Shown: positions 57,504 through 64,000 of the stretch, piece by piece | Numbering within the stretch: the first letter of the stretch is position 1 | Layout: every line of letters begins with the position of its first letter | Source of the DNA: Algibacillus agarilyticus | Lineage (GTDB): Bacteria; Pseudomonadota; Gammaproteobacteria; Enterobacterales; Alteromonadaceae | Reading direction: 5' to 3' | DNA: 64,000 nucleotides | Assembly (NCBI RefSeq): GCF_003286125.1 | Contig: NZ_QMED01000008.1 | Coordinates: forward strand, 62,001 to 126,000 | Made by a program: the position numbers and the translations under genes | Notes under the pieces: generated by a model | Database searches by the model: none | What the model saw: the letters and a program-made list of their open reading frames with translations, nothing else | What the model was told of the DNA's origin: nothing

Positions 57504-58406
57504 TTATTTAAAAATCAAGTTTGCTTGCTCTACGGCTATCGCATGGCGCTTAGCCAGTGCAAGTCGGTCGTTGTCGTAGCCACCGCCAATAACCGTGGTA
57601 ACGGGCACATTAGCTTGTTTACATAACATTAAAACATGGCGGTCACGTTGCGTGATGCCTTGTAAACTAATATTAAGTAACCCGAGTGGATCATCTTTAT
57701 AAATATCAACACCCGCATCATATAACACTAAATCGGGTTTAAATTGCGTTAATAATTGGCAAAACGTATCAACCACGGTGGTTAAATAAGCTTCATCGGT
57801 TGTGCCTTTGGCAATATCAACATCTAAATCGCTTTGCGCTTTACGAGCCGGAAAGTTTTTATCGCAATGCACCGAGCACGTAAATACATCTGGGTCATTT
57901 TGTAAGATGGTTGCAGTACCATCACCTTGGTGCACGTCGCAATCAAATATTAATACCCGCTTTACTTTGCCTAACTTGATCAGCGCTTTAGCGGTTACGG
58001 CTAAGTCATTTAAAATACAAAAGCCTGAAGCAAAGTCATAATGTGCATGATGTGTACCGCCGGCTAAGTGACAAGCAATGCCGTTTTTTAAAGCAAGTTG
58101 AGCGGTTAAAAACGTGCCATTGGGCGAAATCAAGGTACGCCTTAATAAGCCTTCGCTCCAAGGCAACCCCATACGGCGCTCTTCTTTAGCCGACAGAGTG
58201 CCGGTGATAAAACGCTGTAAATATTCAGGGCAATGGCCTAACGCGAGTAATTCAGTTTTAGCTTTGCCCGGCCTAAACGTATTAGCACGTGTTGCTATAC
58301 CTTGTTCTTGCAGGTAAGTATGTAACAAACCAAACTTTTCCATAGGAAAACGATGCTTGTGCGGAAAGTCATAACTATAAACGGGGTTGGTAATAAGTGG
58401 GATCAT
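57504..58406 (-). CDS. Histone deacetylase superfamily (AcuC-like) hydrolase
   Basis: 300 residues. Zinc and charge-relay motifs of the class II/AcuC-type deacetylases are present: GGTHHAHYDFASGFCILND (His-His pair), FDCDVHQGDGTA (Asp/His zinc ligands) and LYDAGVDIYKDDPLG (third ligand Asp). It probably removes acetyl or other acyl groups from small amines or lysine side chains; the real substrate is unknown. GGGYD near the end is also conserved. Confidence 0.92.
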   Translation of the reverse strand: MIPLITNPVYSYDFPHKHRFPMEKFGLLHTYLQEQGIATRANTFRPGKAKTELLALGHCPEYLQRFITGTLSAKEERRMGLPWSEGLLRRTLISPNGTFLTAQLALKNGIACHLAGGTHHAHYDFASGFCILNDLAVTAKALIKLGKVKRVLIFDCDVHQGDGTATILQNDPDVFTCSVHCDKNFPARKAQSDLDVDIAKGTTDEAYLTTVVDTFCQLLTQFKPDLVLYDAGVDIYKDDPLGLLNISLQGITQRDRHVLMLCKQANVPVTTVIGGGYDNDRLALAKRHAIAVEQANLIFK

Positions 58407-58426
58407 GCAATAGGTATTTACAATGG

Positions 58427-58639
58427 CTAAACAATAAATCTATCATGATTTATACATTTTTTAAATTGAGAACGATCACCAATGAAAAACATAACCCACC
58501 ATGCTAAATAATCGATCACATCGGCCATTTCTTGCTTCTTTTTTTGCACAATATCTTCGTTATATAGCGATCGCATTTGCCATTGGCTTTGAACCATCGG
58601 TGAACCATCGAGGACAGCCACCCCAAAACGATAATCGAC
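58427..58639 (-). pseudogene. Possible gene remnant or small unknown protein upstream of the deacetylase gene
   Basis: A frame of about 70 codons begins right after a stop (TGA) near 58640, with protein-like composition (AVDYRFGVAVLDGSP... NHDRFIV). Possible starts are GTG 58621 and an internal ATG, neither with a ribosome site. The beginning of the frame reads like the inside of a protein, so this may be the tail of a gene that lost its 5' part. No family recognised. Confidence 0.3.
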
Positions 58640-58742
58640 GGCTCAGCAGAAATACTTAACCACCACAAACTTGTAACATTAGCCTAATATACTCGTTAAT
58701 TATTAACTTTTATTTTATGGGTATTTTAGGGAGAAAAACGTA

Positions 58743-60104
58743 ATGCAATGGAAACCCCTTCTATTTAGTTTAGCTATATCTAGCAGTTTACTTGGCTGCA
58801 ATAACGACGATAACAATCAATCTTCAATTAGCTATCAACTGGTTTATCAACAAGAGCAGCAGTTCAATAATCAGGTAGAACGAGTAGAGTCTTTTGACAC
58901 AGCCCAAGCGTTCGACAATGCGATTGATCAAGAAAACATAACGACTTCTAGCAGTAATGGCACAACCCGTATAGCCATTAATAGTCCGGCATATCAAACA
59001 CCAGGTTATACACTTAAAATTGATTCCATGAGTCAAACTGAGGATACTGCTCAGATCAGCTACCGATTAGAATTCGCTGACGCGATTCCAGACTGTCAAC
59101 CTAACTCGAACACCGACTTTTTTACTTCAGCCTTTATCGAATTATCAAAGCCAGATTTGAAAATTGAAGCCGAGTTAATATCGACTCAAGACTGTAATCC
59201 AATAAACGTTGAGACATTGAGTACAATCTTCCAAGGGCAAATACCAACACCAACCAATATTACAGAATCTACGCTGTTCACTGATACAGCAAAACTAAAT
59301 CAATTTTTACAAAGTCATGATATTGAACTGGCAGGATTTGAAAAGCAAACACCACCTTTATTTATTGAAGAACACAACGTTGGGGTGTTTACGGTTGTTA
59401 CCCCAACACTAACTCGGTCGTTTGCTACAATTAGTATCCAGAGCATTAAACAATCTAACCTTAAATACATTGTTGAATATAGCCAAAGTTATGAGTTACT
59501 TAACGATAGCTGTTACACATATGCTAAACCAAGCCAAGCATATGCTTTTGCTATAGTCGAAAATATAAAAGATTTACCAGTAGAGTTTATTGAACTAGAT
59601 AACCCGCTGCAAAATTGCACCGAATCTGATTCTGCTTTAGTTGACTTACTTGAACCACGAGCCGTGTTATCAACACACTATAGCAACGATAAAACCAAAT
59701 CAAAACACAATGTGGTTTATACGAACTTAGACGAATTAGAACAAGATATGGCAGCAGCCTTAACCCATACAGTAATCGTAGTAGGAAGTGATACAACTGA
59801 AACAAAACAAGCAGATGCCTCCCCTTACCTACAAACAGTTGATATGGAGCAGTATACATATTTTGCTATCTTCCCAGGCAACCAACCTAATTCGGTAAAT
59901 GTAGGGATAGACAAGATCATCGAACTTGATGACAAGATCTTTGTTTATTATTACTCCGGACGCCTTCTGGATAATTCACCAACTATTGGCGTATGCCAAC
60001 CCGCTATAAGTACCCCTTTTGCTTTTTATGAAATTCCGAAAACTAATAAACCGATAGAGTTTATTCAATTAGCAGCACATTGTGGAGACAAAACCCCAAG
60101 TTAA
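58743..60104 (+). CDS. Unknown lipoprotein with three similar PrcB-like modules
   Basis: 453 residues. The signal peptide ends in a lipobox (SSLLGCN, Cys19). The mature chain appears to be three tandem modules of about 120-140 residues (about 25-155, 165-310, 320-450). Each has a strand-rich core, a first cysteine, a segment ending in a hydrophobic FAF/FAI stretch, then PIEFI-like sequence and a second cysteine. In module 3, FAIFPGNQPNSVNVGID and TPFAFYEIPK resemble the PrcB C-terminal domain as I remember it. Function unknown; the cysteine pairs should form disulfides. No operon partner. Confidence 0.75.
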   Translation: MQWKPLLFSLAISSSLLGCNNDDNNQSSISYQLVYQQEQQFNNQVERVESFDTAQAFDNAIDQENITTSSSNGTTRIAINSPAYQTPGYTLKIDSMSQTEDTAQISYRLEFADAIPDCQPNSNTDFFTSAFIELSKPDLKIEAELISTQDCNPINVETLSTIFQGQIPTPTNITESTLFTDTAKLNQFLQSHDIELAGFEKQTPPLFIEEHNVGVFTVVTPTLTRSFATISIQSIKQSNLKYIVEYSQSYELLNDSCYTYAKPSQAYAFAIVENIKDLPVEFIELDNPLQNCTESDSALVDLLEPRAVLSTHYSNDKTKSKHNVVYTNLDELEQDMAAALTHTVIVVGSDTTETKQADASPYLQTVDMEQYTYFAIFPGNQPNSVNVGIDKIIELDDKIFVYYYSGRLLDNSPTIGVCQPAISTPFAFYEIPKTNKPIEFIQLAAHCGDKTPS

Positions 60105-60658
60105 GAGTCATCAGCACCATCAGGGGCTGGTCTTTACTTTTGCACCGAGCCCTTTCGTTATCTATCGCTGATTGCATAAAGGGCTTTGGGGGCGCATCTT
60201 GAATTTAAAAACTATCGAGAACAGCGACCCAAAAACCACTTGGTATTTCTTGCATCTATGTAGGTTGGCGCTGAGGTACGAAGCCCAACGTAAGTCAATT
60301 CAAATTTAAAAACCGCCATTCGACTCTTTTTTATAGGTAATAAACTTACCTGTATTTATTTTCGCGTGCAGCCATTTGCATCGTTATCAATCATTGAGGT
60401 TAATGCTTGCAAAAGCTTGATGATGAATGTCGGTTATCCACTTTCAAGCCCTTTATTACCCGGTTAAGCATTGTTGGTAACAGTTGGGCTTCGTTCCTCA
60501 GCACCAACCTACACAAAGTTTTCATTTTCGGGTAGTAGGGTTGCGTAAGAAAAAAGAACGTTGGGGTCGCGTTTTGAACACACCAGCTTATGCTAAAGTG
60601 CATTGGTTTGGGCTGACGAAATAAGAAGTGGTATACCTCATGCCTTAGGCGTAAATAC
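60105..60658. repeat. Intergenic inverted-repeat element with 31-bp arms
   Basis: Two 31-base arms, 60259-60289 and 60483-60513, are inverted repeats matching at 29 of 31 positions, containing TAGGTTGG, CTGAGG and CGAAGCCCAAC. Weaker similarity continues outward (GCGACCC ... TTTCTTGC on one side, its complement on the other). The sequence resembles short palindromic repeats scattered in marine gammaproteobacterial genomes. No gene is credible here; frames in this stretch run through the arms. Confidence 0.65.
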
Positions 60659-60688
60659 AAAAAAACCGGCAAATGCCGGTTTTTTTTC
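60659..60688 (-). terminator. Intrinsic terminator of fkpA
   Basis: On the minus strand a run of A, then ACCGGC-ATTT-GCCGGT and a run of T, 20 bases after the fkpA stop codon. Strong GC stem; T-runs on both strands. Confidence 0.9.
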
Positions 60689-60708
60689 AGGTTTAGCTTA
60701 AAAGCTAA

Positions 60709-61470
60709 TTAACCTTCTTCGTTTGCAGCATCAATTGAGATTAACTCAACATCAAAGATAAGCGCAGCGAATGGAGGAATGCTACCCGTACCTTGTGGTC
60801 CGTATGCTAAATCGAAAGGAATGAAGAAACGGTATTTTGAACCAACAGGCATTAATTGTAGACCTTCAGTCCAACCTTTAATTACGCGGTTAAGTGGGAA
60901 GCTAGCTGGTTCGCCACGATCAACAGAACTATCAAATTTAGTACCGTCGATTAATGTACCCGTGTAATGTACTGTTACAGTGTCTTCAGCAGCTGGCTTA
61001 GCGCCTTCAGCAGCTTGAACAACTTGATACTGTAAACCAGACTCAGTTGTTACGATACCTTCTTTAGTTTTGTTTTCAGCTAAGAATGCAGCGCTTTCTT
61101 CTTGGAATTTAGATTGATCAGCTTCTTGCTTTTCAGCGTGAGCAGCTTGTTGTGCTTGTTGTAAAGCCATTAATAAAGGCTGAGCATCTTCAATCTTAAT
61201 TTGTGGGTTGCCCGCTAATGCTTCTGCAAAACCAGTTGCGATTAAGTCTTGCTCTAAAGCAATACCCATTTCGTTAGACTGTTCAACATGTTGTTGGATG
61301 TTAGTCGCAATAGATACGCCTAGGCTATAAGATTGTTTTTGAATTTCAGTTTGCAATGTAGATGCCTCTTGCTTTGTAGTTTCGGTTTTTGCTTCTGTGC
61401 CGTTTTCAGCGCCACAAGCAGATAAGGTTAGTGCGGCCGCAACTGCGCATGCACTCGCTAACTTTTTCAT
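60709..61470 (-). CDS. fkpA: FKBP-type peptidyl-prolyl isomerase, lipoprotein (FkpA/Mip-like)
   Basis: 253 residues from ATG 61470, with GGAG upstream. A lipobox (LTLSAC) predicts a lipidated periplasmic chaperone. The helical dimerisation domain (about 40-130) is Gln/Glu-rich. The FKBP domain (about 145-250) has VTVHYTGTLIDGTKFDSS, VIKGWTEGLQLMPVGSKY and FDLAYGPQGTGSIPPFAALIF, with the active-site aromatic residues. It helps fold envelope proteins. It opens the fkpA-slyX-yheV-yheS neighbourhood known from enterics. Confidence 0.95.
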   Translation of the reverse strand: MKKLASACAVAAALTLSACGAENGTEAKTETTKQEASTLQTEIQKQSYSLGVSIATNIQQHVEQSNEMGIALEQDLIATGFAEALAGNPQIKIEDAQPLLMALQQAQQAAHAEKQEADQSKFQEESAAFLAENKTKEGIVTTESGLQYQVVQAAEGAKPAAEDTVTVHYTGTLIDGTKFDSSVDRGEPASFPLNRVIKGWTEGLQLMPVGSKYRFFIPFDLAYGPQGTGSIPPFAALIFDVELISIDAANEEG

Positions 61471-61569
61471 ATAATTATTCTCCATCACTTGAGTGTATAA
61501 GCGAAACGGTCTCGTAGCGCCGATTACGCGAAAGCGGCTATAATAACCTCATAAACAGCCGTAAACCAA

Positions 61570-62580
61570 GTGAATAACGTGCTTAAAAAATACTTTTTTA
61601 ATATTTTATATACAATTGCAATCTGCTTAGCCGGCTGTAGCCCAGAGGCAGACAAGGCCGAGTGGCTTTGGCATGTCGGCGATCAAGCCACTTTTGACGG
61701 CCAAATTAGTTCGGATGGTCAGCACTTATTAATTGCACAAGCAGGCGCTGGCGTGCAAATTTGGCATGTAGGCACTAAAAAAGCACTTTTTCATTGGCAG
61801 CATCAGAGCAATCAAAACAGTGATATTTTTATTACACGATTTAGTAGCGACAATTTATATGTGGTTACCGCCAGCCCTACTGAGTTTGCATTATGGCGTG
61901 TAAGCGATGGTAAAGCCCTTGGTTTTTGGCAAATAACCGATGCCCGTATTCGTGATATTGCTGTAAGTGCTCAAGCACAGGTTATTTTAATTGGTCAAAG
62001 TGATGGCAAAGTGGTTAGTTTTGAGCCCCGTAATGGGCGGCGAACAACCTTTTTAGCGCATCAAGATAAAATTAATAGCGTGGCTATATCGCCTTCTGGT
62101 GAATTTGCGATTTCGGGCAGTAATGAATATGTTGCTTATTTTTGGCGAGTTGATACGGGTGATGTGATCCACCGTTTTGTTCACCCCAATAGAGTTACTA
62201 AAGTGGCGCTTGATCAAAATGGCGCTTTTTTATTTACCGCCGACAGCCAAGGTCAAGCGCATATTTGGCAACAAGCCAGTGGTCAACGTCAAGCCACGCT
62301 CAATTTAGCTCAACAACAGCGTATGTTTAATACAGCACGGTTTAATCACGATAGTACGCAACTCGTCACTGGTTCACCCGATCGCACCTTAGAATTGTGG
62401 CAAACTAAAAATGGACTGCTCGTAAAATCTTTTACGGTTAACCCTAAACCTAACAGTAAAACCAGAAGCGCAGTGGTATACTCTGCCGCATTTCACCCAT
62501 CCAACCATTCGCTCGTAAGCTTTAGCTCGTCGGGGTATTTAGAACAATGGAGTTATCATGACGCAAGCGTTAGAAAATAG
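61570..62580 (+). CDS. WD40-repeat lipoprotein
   Basis: 336 residues. The GTG start at 61570 gives a signal peptide ending in a lipobox (CLAGCS); a second GTG three codons on is possible. Six or seven WD40-like blades follow, clearest in INSVAISPSGEFAISGSNEYVAYFWRVDTG, FNHDSTQLVTGSPDRTLELW and FHPSNHSLVSFSSSGYLEQW. Such propellers serve as protein-binding platforms; the partner is unknown. Its last 23 bases overlap slyX, so the two are coupled. It is divergent from fkpA. Confidence 0.88.
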   Translation: MNNVLKKYFFNILYTIAICLAGCSPEADKAEWLWHVGDQATFDGQISSDGQHLLIAQAGAGVQIWHVGTKKALFHWQHQSNQNSDIFITRFSSDNLYVVTASPTEFALWRVSDGKALGFWQITDARIRDIAVSAQAQVILIGQSDGKVVSFEPRNGRRTTFLAHQDKINSVAISPSGEFAISGSNEYVAYFWRVDTGDVIHRFVHPNRVTKVALDQNGAFLFTADSQGQAHIWQQASGQRQATLNLAQQQRMFNTARFNHDSTQLVTGSPDRTLELWQTKNGLLVKSFTVNPKPNSKTRSAVVYSAAFHPSNHSLVSFSSSGYLEQWSYHDASVRK

Positions 62581-62773
62581 AATAGAAGAGCTCGAAATGA
62601 GACTGAGCTTCCAAGAAGATACTATAGAAGTGTTAAACAAGGCTTTAAGTGATCAGCAAGAACAATTACTGCTGTTAGATCGTCAGCTGCATCTTGTTGG
62701 ACAAAAAATGAAATCGATGCAGCCAGATGCAGTGGCGCCTATGTCACAAGAAACACCGCCACCTCATTATTAA
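62558..62773 (+). CDS. slyX: SlyX protein
   Basis: 71 residues, a short coiled coil (about 4-50: ENRIEELEMRLSFQEDTIEVLN) with a Pro-rich PPPHY tail, both typical of SlyX. Function is unknown despite wide conservation; in Escherichia coli it lies beside slyD and fkpA. It overlaps the WD40 gene by 23 bases in another frame and is probably translated by coupling. Confidence 0.92.
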   Translation: MTQALENRIEELEMRLSFQEDTIEVLNKALSDQQEQLLLLDRQLHLVGQKMKSMQPDAVAPMSQETPPPHY

Positions 62774-62786
62774 CCATCAAACGAGC

Positions 62787-62987
62787 TTATTCCGGTTTGA
62801 AAACGCCGATCACATTATCGGCATTTTTACTGGCTTCTTGCACGCCTGATTCAGTTTGGCTCTTGGTATAACCGCAATCAACACATTCTACTTTTTCAAC
62901 ATTGTTTTCTAAAAACAACTTTAGGGTATCAAGTGCTGAGCACGCAGGGCATACTGCACCAGCAATAAAACGCTTTTTCTGCTTCAT
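62787..62987 (-). CDS. yheV: YheV family zinc-ribbon protein
   Basis: 66 residues from ATG 62987; the longer frame to 63074 lacks a ribosome site. MKQKKRFIAGAVCPACSALD and VECVDCGY give two Cys-x2-Cys pairs that should bind zinc. The pattern and the position between slyX and yheS match YheV of Escherichia coli. Function unknown. It is divergent from yheS, sharing a 129-base promoter region. Confidence 0.88.
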   Translation of the reverse strand: MKQKKRFIAGAVCPACSALDTLKLFLENNVEKVECVDCGYTKSQTESGVQEASKNADNVIGVFKPE

Positions 62988-63116
62988 ATTTATCTCGCTT
63001 ATTCCTTGTAAAATACAAGGTCTATTTTTCCAGTTCAGACATCGCTTAACAGTGCCTGTTAATCCCTGTATCATACGCGATTATTAGCCAATGATTAATC
63101 ACAAACTACGAGATAA

Positions 63117-64000
63117 ATGCTTACTTTAAATCAAATCACCTTAATGCGCGGCTCAAACATCTTACTTAAAGATGCGTCTTTGAGTATTTATCCAAAACAA
63201 AAAACCGGCTTAATTGGTAAAAATGGCTGTGGTAAATCCAGTTTATTTGCCCTGCTTAAACATGAAATCCAACTTGACGCAGGTGATGTGAATGTTCCAC
63301 AAAATTGGCTTATTTCACATGTTAAACAAGAAACACTCGCGCTTGACCAATCTGCGATTGACTATGTGATTGATGGTGATGTGCCTTTCAGAACATTACA
63401 AGCCGAATTAGCCAAAGCAGAAGCAAACAACCAAGGTGAAAAAATTGGTGAATTACACCAAAAACTGGATGCGATTGATGCTTACACGATTAATGCAAGA
63501 GCCGGTCAGTTATTAAATGGTTTAGGCTTTAGCCAAGATAAACACCAATCAAGTGTGCGTGATTTTTCGGGTGGTTGGCGCATGCGTTTAAACCTAGCGC
63601 AAGCCTTAATTAGTCGTTCCGATTTATTATTACTCGATGAACCGACTAACCATTTAGATTTAGATGCGGTTATTTGGTTAAGCCGCTTTTTAAAAGCATA
63701 TGAAGGTACGTTGCTATTAATATCGCATGATCGCGAGTTTTTAGATGAAGTCACCGAGCAAATAGTCCACGTTGAAAATTCAACATTGACCTTATACAAA
63801 GGTAACTACTCTGCTTTTGAACGTCAGCGTGCCGAGAATTTAAGATTACAGCAAGCGATGTTTGAAAAACAACAACGCGAAAAAGCCCATATTCAATCAT
63901 TTGTTGATCGTTTTAAGGCCAAAGCATCAAAAGCCAAACAAGCCCAATCGCGTTTAAAGGCTCTTTCAAAAATGGAAGATTTAGCCCCTGCGCATGTCGA
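63117..64000 (+). CDS. yheS: ABC-F family ATPase YheS (3' end outside the window)
   Basis: The first 294 codons are visible. The first ABC cassette has Walker A GKNGCGKSS, signature FSGGWRMRL and Walker B LLLLDEPTNHLD with a following LLISHDREFLDEV, all typical of ABC-F ribosome-associated factors. The interdomain linker then begins (YKGNYSAFERQRAENLR), rich in Lys and Gln. There is no membrane domain in this family; members act on stalled or initiating ribosomes. The second cassette lies past base 64000. Synteny with yheV supports YheS over the paralogues Uup and EttA. Confidence 0.93.
   Translation, partial: MLTLNQITLMRGSNILLKDASLSIYPKQKTGLIGKNGCGKSSLFALLKHEIQLDAGDVNVPQNWLISHVKQETLALDQSAIDYVIDGDVPFRTLQAELAKAEANNQGEKIGELHQKLDAIDAYTINARAGQLLNGLGFSQDKHQSSVRDFSGGWRMRLNLAQALISRSDLLLLDEPTNHLDLDAVIWLSRFLKAYEGTLLLISHDREFLDEVTEQIVHVENSTLTLYKGNYSAFERQRAENLRLQQAMFEKQQREKAHIQSFVDRFKAKASKAKQAQSRLKALSKMEDLAPAHV

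Noticed and set aside
60400-60672. 90-codon minus-strand frame in the gap after the triplicated lipoprotein gene
   Set aside because: It runs through one arm of the inverted repeat and the fkpA terminator; the composition is not protein-like.

Overview
The window is chromosomal DNA from a marine gammaproteobacterium, most likely an agar- or carrageenan-degrading member of the Alteromonadales (Catenovulum/Colwellia-like). This rests on low GC by eye, tightly packed genes, enteric/Vibrio/Shewanella-type housekeeping blocks (tyrS-M23 peptidase; fkpA-slyX-yheV-yheS), several c-di-GMP proteins and secreted GH16 enzymes with CBM6 and thrombospondin-3 modules. The genus is inferred, not proven. I see no prophage, intact insertion sequence, CRISPR array or defence island.

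Layout. 1-3.4 kb: tail of an unknown gene, then a divergent histidine kinase and a response regulator with an HD-GYP output domain. 3.4-8.7 kb: a nitrate-type ABC transporter (binding protein, permease, ATPase) plus an outer-membrane barrel, preceded by what looks like a sigma-54 promoter and an ANTAR-type antitermination leader. 8.8-10.9 kb: a CAU tRNA and a secreted beta-helix protein. 11-18.6 kb: Sfp-type phosphopantetheinyl transferase, an unknown membrane protein and a complete RND efflux operon (outer-membrane factor, adaptor, pump). 18.7-22.9 kb: DUF2750 protein, a CheY-CheC-GGDEF operon and a DUF3014 protein. 23-28.5 kb: tyrS, an M23 endopeptidase, DUF2845, and the TIGR03546/TIGR03545 pair. 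28.6-36.8 kb: TauE/SafE exporter, orphan periplasmic binding-like protein, speD, a small conserved protein, arginine succinyltransferase genes astC-astA-astD, and dimeric dUTPase.

37-45.6 kb: DUF1993 protein, lipase, glutathione-dependent formaldehyde detoxification (adhC, fghA) with a divergent LysR gene, AlkD-like glycosylase, DUF3224, AraC regulator, MmcQ/YjbR protein, and flavohaemoglobin hmp with a small membrane protein behind two NorR-like palindromes. 46-50.6 kb: Cache-GGDEF cyclase, a bifunctional ornithine-lipid-synthase-like acyltransferase and an LpxH-like phosphatase. 51-57.3 kb: two different GH16 enzymes flanking a LysR/MFS pair. 57.5-64 kb: histone-deacetylase family hydrolase, an unknown lipoprotein made of three similar modules, an inverted-repeat intergenic element, then fkpA, a WD40 lipoprotein, slyX, yheV and the start of yheS.

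Themes: nitrogen acquisition (nitrate uptake, arginine catabolism), nitric-oxide and formaldehyde defence, c-di-GMP signalling, and algal polysaccharide degradation. The least expected items are the compact sigma-54/ANTAR leader, the paired NorR boxes at hmp, three families of short intergenic repeats, and the triplicated lipoprotein.
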